NCBI GenBank assembly: GCA_030704615.1
Contig: CM060731.1
Coordinates: forward strand, 7,438,001 to 7,502,000
Source: Takakia lepidozioides
Taxonomy: Eukaryota; Streptophyta; Takakiopsida; Takakiales; Takakiaceae
Reading direction: 5' to 3'
Length of the DNA: 64,000 nucleotides
Position 1 is the first letter of the stretch. The number at the start of each line of letters is the position of its first letter. Below, in pieces: positions 32,347 to 43,960 of the stretch. The notes below the pieces were generated by a model. It saw nothing but the letters and a program-made list of their open reading frames with translations, did not search any database and was not told where the DNA came from. The translations under genes were made by a program, and so were the position numbers.

Positions 32347-33186
32347 CTATATCTGGAAAGGGCACGGCTCCATATCCGCCTCCGTGAGGCCCAAGCCTGC
32401 AATAGCAGCTCTACCCAGCATCAATGGCTGAGCTCCTGAGTCCAGCAAGACTCGTAGTGGCCGGTACCTCTTGCCTGCCGGTCCACTCAAACAGAAAATG
32501 TCATCTTGGTTGTCTAACATGTCAACTCCAGGTGTCACCATGGCGCGCTCAATGGCTGGCCTAGCTGGCAGCTCCATCAACCTGGCAGCTGCAGCTTGCC
32601 ATGGCGCCGCCGTGGCAGTCTTGACCCTCACATCCGAGGATCCCTCCGGCACTACACCTTCCACTATCTCCGCAGAAGATGAAGTAACCTCCCCACTCTC
32701 ACAGAGTGTAGCTGCCAGCCTGAACACCTCAGCTGGTCTTACCCCCGGCGTCGCAATCATGGTAGCCGAGAACAATAGAGCCTGACACACAGATGTGGCC
32801 GCCCCCAGCAGCACACTAGCTGCCATAGCCTTGGCAACACTAGGTAGTGGTGCTGCCCGTATAGCTCTCCCCAATGGCATAGTAACCTCCGCCTCAGTAA
32901 CAGTCGGGCGAGAACTAGGTGCCATAGATGGCGTCGACACCATCTCCGCCAATGTAAATGACTGAGGAAGCCTGGCCTGACGGATTGCCTCCCCACGCTA
33001 TGGATCCAACTCCACCTCCGCACCCCGTGGCTTAGGAACTCGTGCTGCTCCTCGAGTCACTGCCGTAGGTGACCCCACTTGCACTAGTGGTAGTCCTGCC
33101 CCGCACATAGTGGTAGTGGTAGTGTTGCCCGGCACTAGTGGTAGTGGTGCCCCACCCACAGTGGTAGTGGTAGTGGCACCCCTCAC
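32347..33186 (-). pseudogene. Protease region, gypsy copy 3
   Basis: Minus-strand frames 33186-32998 and 32952-32347 match copy 1, including 'GAGLPLVQVGSPTAVTRGA' and the active site 'LLDSGAQPLMLGR'. A small internal duplication rich in Thr codons lies at the 5' end, and a frame change near 33000 breaks it. The frame is cut at 32310 in the middle of the region. Confidence 0.85.
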
Positions 33187-33693
33187 CTACGGCACATCAC
33201 GGCCACTGTTCCCTGCATGCCCTAGAACTCCCAACGAGTTCCAATGCGTTCCCGGACGTTCCCACACATTCCCGAGCTCTCCCCCAGTTGGGGTTTGCTC
33301 CTGCACCTGCTGCCGACGAGCTATGGCTTCTACGGAGCCATCAGCCCCGTCGCCCTCCACTCTTGAGCTCTCACGGCCCACTAGAAGCACCCCCAACTCA
33401 ACAAGTAAGCAACATGCTGCCCAACAAGCTCCATTTCTTCATGAAGCTCACAAAAAATGAATATGAAAATACACACATTTACAAACTTGGTGCACATGCA
33501 CTTCTCATGCATATCCCCTAGCTCTAGGACGTCTCGCTGCTGCCCTTCCAGCCCCGCTCTTGCCACTCCAAGAGCACTTACACTGCTGAGTTTCAGATTG
33601 AAACTCCAACTCAGCACATGCTTCACAAGTGCACTGATTTGCACACAAGAGGGACCAGCCCCCTCTCTTCACTCATACCTCTTCATGAGCTTG

Positions 33694-33703
33694 GAGCTGA
33701 AGC
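33694..33703. repeat. Target-site duplication, left copy
   Basis: GAGCTGAAGC lies directly left of composite transposon copy 2 and is repeated perfectly at 41820-41829. Both flanks are gypsy leader sequence. Confidence 0.85.
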
Positions 33704-34134
33704 AGTGTAGCTACGGCGTGAGCCCAGCCCCGTGAGCCTGGGAGCTGAGCTCACGCTTCAAGGAAGCGTGAGCGGCACAAATGTGCTGGAGAAGCAGGCC
33801 CTATAGGCGAGGATTGCAGGAAGAGTACCTATTACTGTGGACAAACGTGGACAAAACAAAGGGGCCACCATGCACCATGTCTGCACAAAAAGAGGAATAT
33901 GAACATATGGCAGATTTGAGCTCAGAATGATTGTCACATTCAATTCACAGATAGACACCTGTTTGTGCCCCCCTGGTTCCGCAAATAAAATGTATGTGGT
34001 TGTCCTACATGCAAAGACTCCACACGATAAGCTGGAAACCAGCACGGGAAGTGGGCATGGCTCGTTTTTGTTCACACAGAATCTGGCAGAGCCCCACGGC
34101 AGGTGTCCCGCTGCAGAAGAGTGATGACCTCTCC

Positions 34135-36230
34135 TTAGCCTAGTGTGGCTTGGTGAATGAATTGGTCTCTCTTACTGTCGCAACACATAATTATAAGGTA
34201 TATGTAATATTGATGCTTGCAGGGGACGCACTTCCCTCTCATGCCGAGAGCGTCCTCACGCATCGTTACAAAATCTGGATAGGTGCACGCAGGGAAATTC
34301 CCCACGGTAACCTGATATTCTTTGCCATGTACTGAGCCAGTAGACAACACTGTGTAAATCCGTCCATACCCCGGGGGCGGGACTTCGGTGATACGTGTCA
34401 CCTGAGCCTGCAAAATTCTAGCCGATTCCATCTTATAGTCGTGATCTGCACCCGAAGCGACACAGCGCACTGTTTTTCCATCTCTTTTTGTTGGGTGGGA
34501 GTCGGCACTGGGTGGATGCATTGCCGGATCATGTGGCACATCTGTGCCTAGAGTGCATGAGGGCACCAAACCGTGCAAGGCGGAACCCTCCCTCCTCCAG
34601 CATGCTTATCTCGGTTGATGATAGTGACGTCCCAAGTTTCACAGGTCAAATTGCGGGCGAATGGGGCTTCATTATCACCGATGGACGAACTGTTCACTTG
34701 ACGCATCGTGCCATATCATTTGGGCAGAACCAGAACTTCCAGTCCTTTGACTCCCCACTATGATAAGGTCGGAACAACCCTGTGAATGTTGGAGCTGGAG
34801 TCCCCCTGGAGCCTTTACATATTTTTGATTTGCATTTCTTGAAAGAGGGGGTCCGAATTGCCATGCAAGCCGCTCTAGATCCTGGTGGGGTGCGTTCTAT
34901 ATGCCACTCAGTGTCAATGCAATCAGATTCTTGCACCAAGGACACCACCTCCTCCAATGGGATTCCTGCTGCTGTGCTTGCATGATTTGCACCTGCTCCA
35001 CTGGAAGAGGATCCACCTGGGAAGGGGCGGGCACATGACTTAGTCTGCACCAGAGACACCTTAGGTACAGAGAAATTGACCCTGTCCGGGCGATAGGAAT
35101 CTCCATCTGACCTTGGAGGAGTGTTCAATTTCCTTTTGCATGATCCAAATGTTTCCTCGCCTTCCAAATGGGGGACCCTGGATTGCAAAGGGGAGCCTTC
35201 AGTGCACCTGTTCAGAGCTCTCGCCATCTTTGATGGGTCTCCGGACCTGCTCGTAGCCCTTAGCATCAACAAAGTCATATCAGGGCCCTTGCCTCCGCCC
35301 CGTCCCATCAGAAAATTGCGGTATCTGGTTTGTTGTGTACCATGTCATCAGCAGTGACAACATACAAGTCAAGTCCTGCTTTGGTAGACTGCTGCATCCA
35401 GGCGTTGTGAACAGTCTCCGCCAAATTACAGGAAGGCATGTCGGCCAAGTCCTCCAAGGACATGTCCTACAGGAGGCATTGAACGCAAATGTGAGGAACG
35501 AAAGGAAATGGAAGAGGTTCTGCAAGTGACAATCCAACAAGCCCAAAGGAACAGGCACGATGCAAAGTGAAATTTGTGTTTCTGGGATTGAAAAGCATAC
35601 CGTCATCATGAAAGCTCCCCATTGTCTGTACCTGAAGTGCCAGAAAACCAACCAGTCCTCCAACTCCTTCAGTTGGATCCCACTAGCAGCACTAGAGGAG
35701 AACCACCAAGCCCGGATTGCTTGGTAAGTGCTCTCAGCTTCTCCCATTGAGGTGGCATTTTCGTACTCGAGGCAGAGCCTTATGTGCTCCAACTGAAGGT
35801 CAGGTCGAATGCAACGCTTTGTATGACATACCAGAGATTGACTCCAATGGAAGAGGCATGTGCGCTCCCTAATGAACCGTGTCCGTCATGTTTCTTGTCC
35901 ATGCCCTGCAGAAGCCCAGCTAGTCCACTGGAAGACGTGGGAGGGTGGAGCTCAAATGTCCCCGTCAAACTCTACTCCTCCATATTGAACCCTCTACACC
36001 CAAAGAGACTCCCAATCAACAAAACGAAGCTCGCTCTTGCACCCAGGCACACCTGCGAGGGCTTTCAATTTCGGAATGACACTCGTTATCTCCTGGAATT
36101 CGTCATCATCCAAGAATGGAGTCTGGACTACCGGAGGAATCTCAGAAACATCCTCCGAGGACGAGTCTGAAAGAGTCACGAAGGTAGTGGATATGCTCAC
36201 CTCGCGTTTCCCATGAACTGTGTCTTTCTG
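34135..36230 (-). pseudogene. MULE-type transposase, internally deleted copy
   Basis: Minus-strand pieces follow the same order as the gene at 3943-7763: an N-terminal part with 'TLSDSSSEDVSEIPP'; 'GMDKKHDGHG', matching 'DMDRKHDGHP'; then a jump to 'RAWWFSSSAASG' and 'WLVFWHFRYRQWGAFM', which skips most of the zinc-finger and catalytic-core region; 'DMPSCNLAETVHNAW' after an intron; a linker; and a SWIM-like end whose first pair reads ACTYPDF where CNC is expected, followed by CVPCKH. Several frameshifts and stops are present. With the core deleted it cannot encode an active transposase, so movement of this copy would have needed another copy's enzyme. Confidence 0.75.
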
Positions 36231-36284
36231 CTGCACGACCGATGCTGCAGTGCCAAGGGTAACTACTAATCCTGCCAACCAATG

Positions 36285-39200
36285 GTTTCGGCAACGCACA
36301 CTATTTGTGCCCCCCTTTCTGGTTGTGTTTTGATGTGTAAATGTGCGACAGTAGGCCAGTGTGCCAAGTTCAAAACACCCATAGTTGGAAGCACCAAACA
36401 GTGTGCGGCAACGCACACTGTTTGGGCCCCCCTTTCCGGTTGTTTTTTGACTTCAAAATGGGCCACAAAGGGCCAGTATGCCATGCTCAAGATACCCCTA
36501 ATTCGAAGCCCCAAACAGTGTGCTTCAGAGCACACTCTTTGAGGCCCCCTCTGTGCCTGATTTTTGATTTCAAAATGGGCCATGTTTGATGTCTAAATGT
36601 GCCACACAAGGCCAGTGTGCCAAGTTCAAAACACCCATAGTTGGAAGCACCAAATAGTGTGCGGCAACGCACACTATTTGGGCCCCCCTTTCCGGTTGTT
36701 TTTTATCTCAAAATGGGCCACAAAAAGGCCAGTATGCCATGCCCAAAATACCCCTAATTGAAGTACCAAACAGTGTGCGGCAACGCACACTGTTTGGGCC
36801 CCCCTTTCCGGTTCGTTTTTGACTTCAAAATGGGCCACAAAGGGCCAGTATGCCATGCTCAAAATACCCCTAATTGGAGGCCCCAAACACTGTGCTTCAA
36901 AGCACACTGTTTGTGGCCCCCTCTGTGCCTGTTTTTTCATTTCAAAATGGGCCATATTTGATGTCTAAATGTGCCACACAAGGCCAGTGTGCCAAGTTCA
37001 AAACACCCATAGTTGGAAGCACCAAACAATGTGCGGCAACGCACACTGTTTGTGGCCCCCTCTGTGCTTGTTTTATTATTTCAAAATGGGCCATATTTGA
37101 TGTCTAAATGTGCCACACACGGCCAGTGTGCCAAGTTCAAAACACCCGTAGTTGGAAGCACCAAATAATGTGCGGCAACGCACACTGTTTGGGCTCCCTT
37201 TTCCGGTTCTTTTTTTACCTCAAAATGGGCCACAAAGGGCTAGTATGCCATGCTCAAAATACCCCTAATTGGAAGCCCCAAATAGTGTGCTTCAAAGCAC
37301 ACTGACACATGCCCCCTCTATGCCTGTTTTTGTATTTCAAAATGGGCCATGTTTGATCTAATTGTGCCACACAGGGCCAGTGTGCCAATTTAAAAACACC
37401 CATAGTTGGAAGCACCAAACAGTGTGCGGCAACGCACACTGTTTGGACCCCCTTTCCGGTTGTTTTATACTTCAAAATGGGCCACAAAGGGCCAGTATGC
37501 CATGCTCAAAATACCCCTAATTGTAAGCCCCAAACAGTGTGCTTCAAAGCACACTGACAAAGGCCCCCTCTATGCCTGTTTTTTAATTTCAAAATGGGCC
37601 ATGTTTGATCTAATTGTGCCACACACGGCCAGTGTGCCAATTTCAAAACACCCATAGTTGGAAGCACCAAACAGTGTGCGGCAACGCACACTGTTTGGGC
37701 CCCCCTTTCCGGTTGTCTTTCGACCTCAAAATGAGCCACAAAGGGCTAGTATGCCGTGCTCAAAATACCCCTAAGTAGAGGCCCCAAACAGTGTGCTTCA
37801 GAGCACACTGTTTGAGGCCCCCTCCGTGCTTGTTTTTTGATTTCAAAATGGGCCATGTTTGATGTCTAAATGTGCCACACAGGGCAAGTGTGCCAAGTTC
37901 AAAACACCCATAGTTGGAAGCACCAAACAGTGTGCGGCAACGCACACTGTTTGGGCCCCCCTTTCCGGTTCTTTCTTTACTTCAAAATGGGCCACAAAGT
38001 GCCAGTATGCCATGCTCAAAATACCCCTAATTGGCAGCCCCAAACAGTGTGCCTCAAAGCACACTGTTTGAGGCCCCCTCTATGCCTGTTTTTTGATTTC
38101 AAAATAGTCCATGTTTGATCTAAATGTGCCACACAGGGCCAGTGTGCCAAGTTCAAAACACCCATAGTTGGAAGCACCAAACAGTGTGCGGCAACGCACA
38201 CTGTTTGGACCCCCTTTCCGGTTGTTTTATACTTCAAAATGGGCCACAAAGGGCCAGTATGCCATGCTCAAAATACCCCTAATTGGAAGCCCCAAACAGT
38301 GTGCTTCAAAGCACACTGACAGAGGCCCCCTCTATGCCTGTTTTTTAATTTCAAAATGGGCCATGTTTGATCTAATTGTGCCACACACGGCCAGTGTGCC
38401 AATTTCAAAACACCCATAGTTGGAAGCACCAAACAGTGTGCGGCAACGCACACTGTTTGGGCCCCCTTTCCGGTTGTCTTTCGACCTCAAAATGAGCCAC
38501 AAAGGGCTAGTATGCCGTGCTCAAAATACCCCTAAGTAGAGGCCCCAAACAATGTGCTTCAAAGCACATGTTTGAGGCCCCCTCCGTGCCTGTTTTTTGA
38601 TTTCAAAATGGGCCATGTTTGATGTCTAAATGTGCCACACAGGGCAAGTGTGCCAAGTTCAAAACACCCGTAGTTGGAAGCACCAAACAGTGTGCGGCAA
38701 CGCACACTGTTTGGGCCCCCCTTTCCGGTTCTTTCTTTACTTCAAAATGGGCCACAAAGTGCCAGTATGCCATGCTCAAAATACCCCTGATTGGAAGCCC
38801 CAAACAGTGTGCCTCAAAGCACACTGTTTGAGGCCCCCTCTATGCCTGTTTTTTGATTTCAAAATAGTCCATGTTTGATCTAAATGTGCCACACAGGGCC
38901 AGTGTGCCAAGTTCAAAACACCCATAGTTGGAAGCACCAAACAGTGTACGGCAACGCACACTGTTTGAGCCCCTTTTCCGGTTGTTTTTTGACTTCAAAA
39001 TGGGCCACAAATGGCCAGTATGCCATGCTCAAAATACCCCTAATTGGAAGCCCCAAACAGTGTGCTTCAAAGCACACTGACAAAGGCCCCCTCTATGCCT
39101 ATTTTTTTATTTCAAAATGGGCCATGTTTGATCTAATTGTGCCACACAGGGCCAGTGTGCCAATTTCAAAACACCCATAGTTGGAAGCACCAAATAGTGT

Positions 39201-39985
39201 GCGGCAACGCACACTGTTTGGGCCGCCCTTTCTGGTTGTCTTTCGACCTCAAAATGAAGGGCTAGTATGCCGTGCTCAAAATTCCCCTAAGTAGAGGCCC
39301 CAAACAGTGTGCTTCAAAGCACACTATTTGAGGCCCCCTCCGTGCCTGTTTTTTGATTTCAAAATGGGCCATGTTTGATGTCTAAATGTGCCACACAGGG
39401 CCAGTGTGCCAAGTTCAAAACACCCGTAGTTGGAAGCACCAAACAGTGTGCGACAACGCACACTGTTTGGGCCCCCCTTTCCGGTTGTTTTTTTACTTCA
39501 AAATGGGCCACAAAGGGCGAGTATGCCATGCTCAAAATACCTCGAATTGGAAGCCCCAAACAGTGTGCTTCAAAGCACACTGGTTGTGGCCCCTCTGCGT
39601 CTGTTTTTGATCTCAAAATGGGCCATGTTTGATGTCTAAATGTGCCACACAGGGCCAATGTGCCAAGTTCAAAACACCCGTAGTTGGAAGCACCAAACAG
39701 TGTGCGGCAACGCACATTGTTTGGGCCCCCCTTTCCGGTTGTTTTTTTACTTCAAAATGGGCCTCAAAGGGCCAGTATGCTTTGCTCAAAATACCCCTAA
39801 TTGGAAGCCCCAAACAGTGTGCTTCAAAGCACACTGTTTGTGGCCCCCTCTGTGCCTGTTTTTTGATTTCAAAATGGGCCATGTTTGATGTCTAAATGTG
39901 CCACATAGGGCTAGTGTGCCAAGTTCAAAACACTGGTAGTTGGAAGCACCAAACAGTGTGCGGCAACGCACACTGTTTGTGCCCC
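36285..39985. repeat. Hairpin satellite, about 253-bp unit of two diverged halves
   Basis: About 15 units. Each has hairpin A (stem AACAGTGTGCG, loop GCAA) and hairpin B (stem AACAGTGTGCT, loop TCAA), each followed by a pyrimidine-rich stretch, a CAAAATGGGCCA segment and a CCAGTRTGCCA segment. The two halves resemble each other, so the unit is an old dimer. From about 37.4 kb a three-unit higher-order repeat of about 760 bp is visible; for example a CCTAAGTAGAGGCC variant recurs near 37770, 38530 and 39290. Many frames on both strands are open through the array because the units are similar. I regard none as a gene. Confidence 0.93.
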
Positions 39986-40131
39986 CGTTTCTGGTTTTTT
40001 GTTTGTAAATCAGCTTCCTTCTTGTTCCTCTTCTTGGTGGTTCTCGGATGGAGTTGCATAAGTCGATCAAGTGAATATGTAGGTGCCTGGTTCTCAAGCT
40101 TCTTAGATCCTTCTGGATGTCCATTTCGCAG

Positions 40132-41107
40132 ACACGTTTGTTTGAAGCTGTTTGTCTCGTCCGAGTGCATCCACGTACGACTCCAGCCGTCATTAGGGAG
40201 TTCGCCATCACTCATGGGGGCAAGTTCATAGACAAGAGGACAGATCCTCCCACGGATGACATGCACCACAACTACGTGGACAACAACGTCTGCTTGCGAA
40301 GGGGAAATGGGGTTCCTTGGAGAGGGGCCAGGGAGAGGAGCTCGGCTTTCATTCAACCGATTGTGGAGTGCTGCACCTACACCGACGCCAGAGTTCTCGA
40401 TTTGTCAATGGGCACAGGTTCGTCTCTTCAACATTCACATTTGATCGGGTTTGTTTGAGCTTGCACTTTCAGCGCTTCTCACCGTTCCAAATGAGTCTTC
40501 AATGTCTATTTCCTTCCTTCTATTCCATTGCAGGTGCTTTGTACCACGCTTGCAAGGCCAGTGCGCCACATCTCTTCAGGATTGAAGGGGATGCCGAAAT
40601 TTACAAGAACCTCCTGATGGGTTTGGATGGACAAACTTCTCAAGTCCTTCCAAAGCCGCTTCTCGGTGATATTGATACAGGGGAGACGTCCGACAAGGAG
40701 CTGGACTCCGACTTTGCCTGTGAGTAAGTTCAACCTGTGGATGCTTGCATTCTTGTTTCACTTGAATCACTGTTCTTAAGGCAAGGTGCACATGGGAGAC
40801 ATCCTCTTTGTTGGACTTGTGCATTGCATTATTGTATTCAAAATGGGTTTTTGACGACTTGTGCAGGAGTCCGTGTGCTTCCACTGACCCTCCAGGGCTA
40901 TCACAACTTCTTGGACTTCTTTCAAGTCCTCCTCAGTCTTACATGCTACCCGTCTATGTGGAGGCACTCGCAGCAAGCATGTCCGTTCATGGGACTCGCA
41001 GTCCAACCATCGACGGTCGTGGTAGAAGACGTGGTGTTGGGGCCAGAATCTTTGTGGATGACATAGCAAAGGAGGTCGATTCTGATTCAAATGACTTTGA
41101 CACTTGA
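40132..41107 (+). CDS. N6/N4-type DNA methyltransferase-like gene inside the transposon, 5' truncated
   Basis: Exons by splice signals and phase: 40132-40417, 40534-40719, 40896-41107 (introns phase 1 and phase 1; stop at 41105). Exon 1 ends in 'RSSAFIQPIVECC' and 'ARVLDLSMGT'. Exon 2 continues 'GALYHACKASAPHLFRIEGD' and 'EIYKNLLMGL'. This fits SAM-binding motif I (VLDxxxxTG) and the motif II acidic position (IEGD) of amino-methyltransferases, in the order where motif I follows an upstream catalytic part. The gene at 62955-64000 has the same sequence pattern and the same intron in motif I. Exon 1 begins right after the satellite with no start codon, so the upstream part (ParB-like and catalytic DPPY-like motif) seems lost. 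The C-terminus is acidic ('DDIAKEVDSDSNDFDT'). Confidence 0.65.
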
Positions 41108-41819
41108 TATCAAGTTTTATTTTACTTTTATTCGGGGCCAATTTTGAGATGGGATGGTGGTGTGTCCTTGTTGTCCTGTTTGCAATGTGTGCGTGGGGGG
41201 CAAATTCTTGGGAACAAACTATCATTGGAGATGGGGGTTGCATGGACTGCCCGTATTGTTCTTTCAATCTCTTTAGTGTTTTCCGGAGCTCACAGTCTTG
41301 TGTGCATTGCAAAAACAAACAAACGTCTTTGGTTTGGGCAGTGCATTCTCGCATCATTTGCTCGTTGGTCTCCAAACCATTCCAGCCAGAAGAATGCTTG
41401 GTAAATCCACCACGTTAAAGTCCACGTGATCAAAGATCGTTCAGGCATTCTTCTGCTGAGCATCCATGATGCTCCCACATATACCATACATGTGGCAAGG
41501 GTGGTAAGTAAGAAAACATTTCGCAGGGATCCGCTTTGGATGATGTGAGTGTGCACCTGCTCGCGACGTACCCATTCCAATGCAAGGGCTTGATATGTTA
41601 ATAACGTCTAAATAGATGCAATGGATATAAAGGATGGATACAATGGATGTAACACATCCAGTCTGCATTCCCTGGAAATGACTGATCAACTCGCGGTAAT
41701 AGGTGACACCCGCGGAAATAGGCCCTGTATGCATGCTGACGTGGCGTGAGCCTGTGCTGGGCTCATGGGCTCTTGGACTCACAGGCTCACGCCTCCGGGC
41801 TCACAGAATAGCACCCCCC
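41108..41819. other. Tail of composite copy 2 with terminal repeats
   Basis: No further gene. From about 41735 it carries GTGAGCC/GGCTCATGGG-type repeats in inverted orientation relative to those at 33713-33770, then the tip. Confidence 0.6.
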
Positions 41820-41829
41820 GAGCTGAAGC
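41820..41829. repeat. Target-site duplication, right copy
   Basis: GAGCTGAAGC, identical to 33694-33703, followed by resumed gypsy leader sequence. Confidence 0.85.
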
Positions 41830-42306
41830 TCCCAACAGGCTGCGATGCATCCCCTCGCAGCTCCACTATTCGGCTGCTCCTCATCTACCCGCAACAACTA
41901 GTTTCGGGCAGAGATACCTGGAGCTGATCATATAATCTCCAACCTGCAACATGCTAGCTTCCCATGCGCAGCCCATATTCCTGCAGCTCCTTAACTCGGT
42001 TTGTAGCTGAAGAAGACGACCACCAGTTCGCCCATCGTGGCCAGCATCTCCTCCGCTTCACACTAGAAGCCCAAACTTGGTTGCCATAGCGTTGAGCTAT
42101 GCAACGTCGCTCTTCAACATAGGCTACCTGCCTCTCTATCCATTGCAAACCTGCAACCTGTTCGCCTTTGCACTCTATCCGCTTTGGATAGGCTCATGCA
42201 CGGATCCCTGCACTCTAGGCTGAACCGCTTCTCATGATCTGAAAACCACAAGTGCTAGAACTAACTCGAACCTGACACTCATAGACTCGAGCTGATCTTT
42301 CTCGAG

Positions 42307-42625
42307 TGATAAAGAAAGGATTGATACAAGCACACAAGCCCTCTCAAACTCACATACTTGCACATGGAAACATCACTCATATATTAAGTCGAGCCAAGTG
42401 CACCCCACGCCATGGGGAATCCACACTACGGCGCCATAGCTAGACGCGGTGAGGCTCAACTCGAGAAAGATGAGCCCACCGCGATCTTCCGTGAAGAAAA
42501 CAACGCCAGGTGCCCAAACATATATTGGCCCCTGGATTGACACTTGGATCAATCCCAAATGTCAATATATAAAAGCTAGCTATTTCCTAGCTAACTCCAC
42601 ACTAGTGGTAAAATAACTTGACACC
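42307..42625 (-). repeat. LTR-A remnant of inverted copy 3
   Basis: Reverse complement of the 12247-12576 half-LTR, from TGTCAAGTTATTTTACC to TTATCA. The upstream LTR part is replaced by the LINE that begins at 42626. Confidence 0.8.
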
Positions 42626-43139
42626 TTGGTACCCAGCTACAAGAAGCACTCAATGACCCTGGACGCCTATGACTTATCTACCGCGGACTTCTTAAATTCC
42701 TAGCCCACAAATTCAATGGACTACAAGCCCTCCCATCTCTTCATTCCTAATCTTGCCTACACTCCCCCACGGCACGTACACTACTCATCCTACGACAAAT
42801 GCGTATCAGCATACAAACCGACCTACCCGGCTATCCTAACACGATACCACAGCTGGAACACGCTCTAAATACCAGCCCATCCCTCTCCCATTTTGAACGC
42901 CTTCATCCCCGCCAAAAGCGTCCCCTCCTCACCTATTTCAAAGAACGGCATATCACTCATCTCACCCAACTTACCACCGCCACATGGACTCAACTTATAA
43001 CCCTGGGAGAATTTGCACTTAAACATTCTCGTGCCACAGCCAAAACCTGCAGGTTCCTCCAACACTCTCCCTTTCCTCTCTGCTTCTGTTTGCTGTTCAA
43101 AGGTAGGCTTCCTGCCCTGAGTTTAAATTGCCGAGAGTG

Positions 43140-43960
43140 GGTAGACCCTTGAGGTCATCCAAGATGTCCTCCCCCATGTCACAGACTGGAAACAAGTTTA
43201 GGGAAGTTTTCTGCCTAACTTCATTTTCATCAGACAACCTCATGGCCAGCTTCCAGTGTCTATGGCGGGTATCGTTACTCACGGTCACGGAGATGGCGCG
43301 TACGCTCAATATTGGATGGATTTTTGGCTAGCAGATCCCAACTTCGTTATAGGATCTTTGGCTAGAATTTTGCGACAATTGGAGAAACCAACATGTCGTG
43401 GATCAATATTGGGCAGATATTCTTGAAGAACTTGACCTTCCGTTGGAGGAGCCAAATGACGAGCTTATCGAAAGATTTTGGCCAGCACAAAATGGGTCGA
43501 GCACCATAAGAGAGACGGTGTTCATAGAGAGTCTCAAGACGCATTGTCCGATAATGAAGATATTGTGGAACCGTATTGTGGGCCGAGATGTGACCGTCCG
43601 AAAATACCGTTGAATCCATTCAAAGATATTGAGAAGTGATTCGCCCAAATGATACTGAGACTTTTCCTGTTTGGATGGGAATGACAATATCGGATGTTGT
43701 ACGAGATAGAGAAGATCGCAATTACAAAAAGCTTCTTGTGGAGTGATGGAGACCGAAGAAAAGGGGCAATCCTACGGATGCAGATAGATACAAAAATTGT
43801 TGGTCCAAAAATTGGGAGTTCAACCCAATGGATCCCACTCAATGGATTCATGTTGACAATGTAGTATGGACAATGCCACCGAGAAAAAATATGCCCCAAC
43901 TCCTCATGGGCATGCCGCACTAACCGTGCACGCTGTGTGGGGTGAGGCACAATCCTTACC
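43140..43960. other. Foreign insert within the LINE, ending in an inverted gypsy integrase fragment
   Basis: Between LINE frames lies about 0.8 kb of other sequence. Its right end (43882-43957, minus) encodes 'HPTQRARLVRHAHEELGH', matching the gypsy integrase zinc-binding region at about 30983-31045. The rest (43150-43860, plus) contains broken frames such as 'HVVDQYWADILEELDLP' that I do not recognise. Confidence 0.55.

Larger units (their letters stand above)
33704..41819. mobile_element. Composite MULE-like DNA transposon, copy 2 (complete, about 8.1 kb)
   Basis: Contents: decayed transposase on minus (34135-36230), hairpin satellite (36285-39985), methyltransferase-like gene on plus (40132-41107). 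The boundaries are set by a perfect 10-bp direct repeat and by restoration of continuous gypsy leader when the element is removed. The left tip reads AGTGTAGCTACGGCGTGAGC. The right tip, read inward, contains GGTGCTATTCTGTGAGCC. Both resemble the GGTTTACTATTTCATGAG tip of copies 1 and 3, and both lead into GTGAGCC-type repeats. A 9-11 bp duplication is usual for MULEs. The tips are short and imperfect as inverted repeats. Confidence 0.85.
32310..42625 (-). mobile_element. Inverted gypsy copy 3, interrupted by composite transposon copy 2
   Basis: On minus it runs LTR-A remnant (42625-42307), leader (42306-41830, then 33703-33190), and a protease segment (33186-32347) that stops at 32310. The two leader pieces join into continuous leader sequence when 33704-41819 and one copy of the 10-bp repeat are removed; the joined sequence aligns with the copy 1 leader near 12.7-13.0 kb. 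Gag and everything after protease are missing. Confidence 0.85.

Noticed and set aside
36285-39985. Many 60-118 residue open frames on both strands
   Set aside because: They follow the satellite period, look alike on both strands and have no start context or domain; they are repeat artefacts.
40737-41066. Alternative plus-strand frame over the last methyltransferase exon
   Set aside because: It does not join in phase with the preceding exon; the frame ending at 41107 does, and it has an acidic tail comparable with the copy at 62955.
43150-43860. Protein-coding gene in the insert within the LINE
   Set aside because: Frames are short and broken by several stops; no known domain could be recognised.
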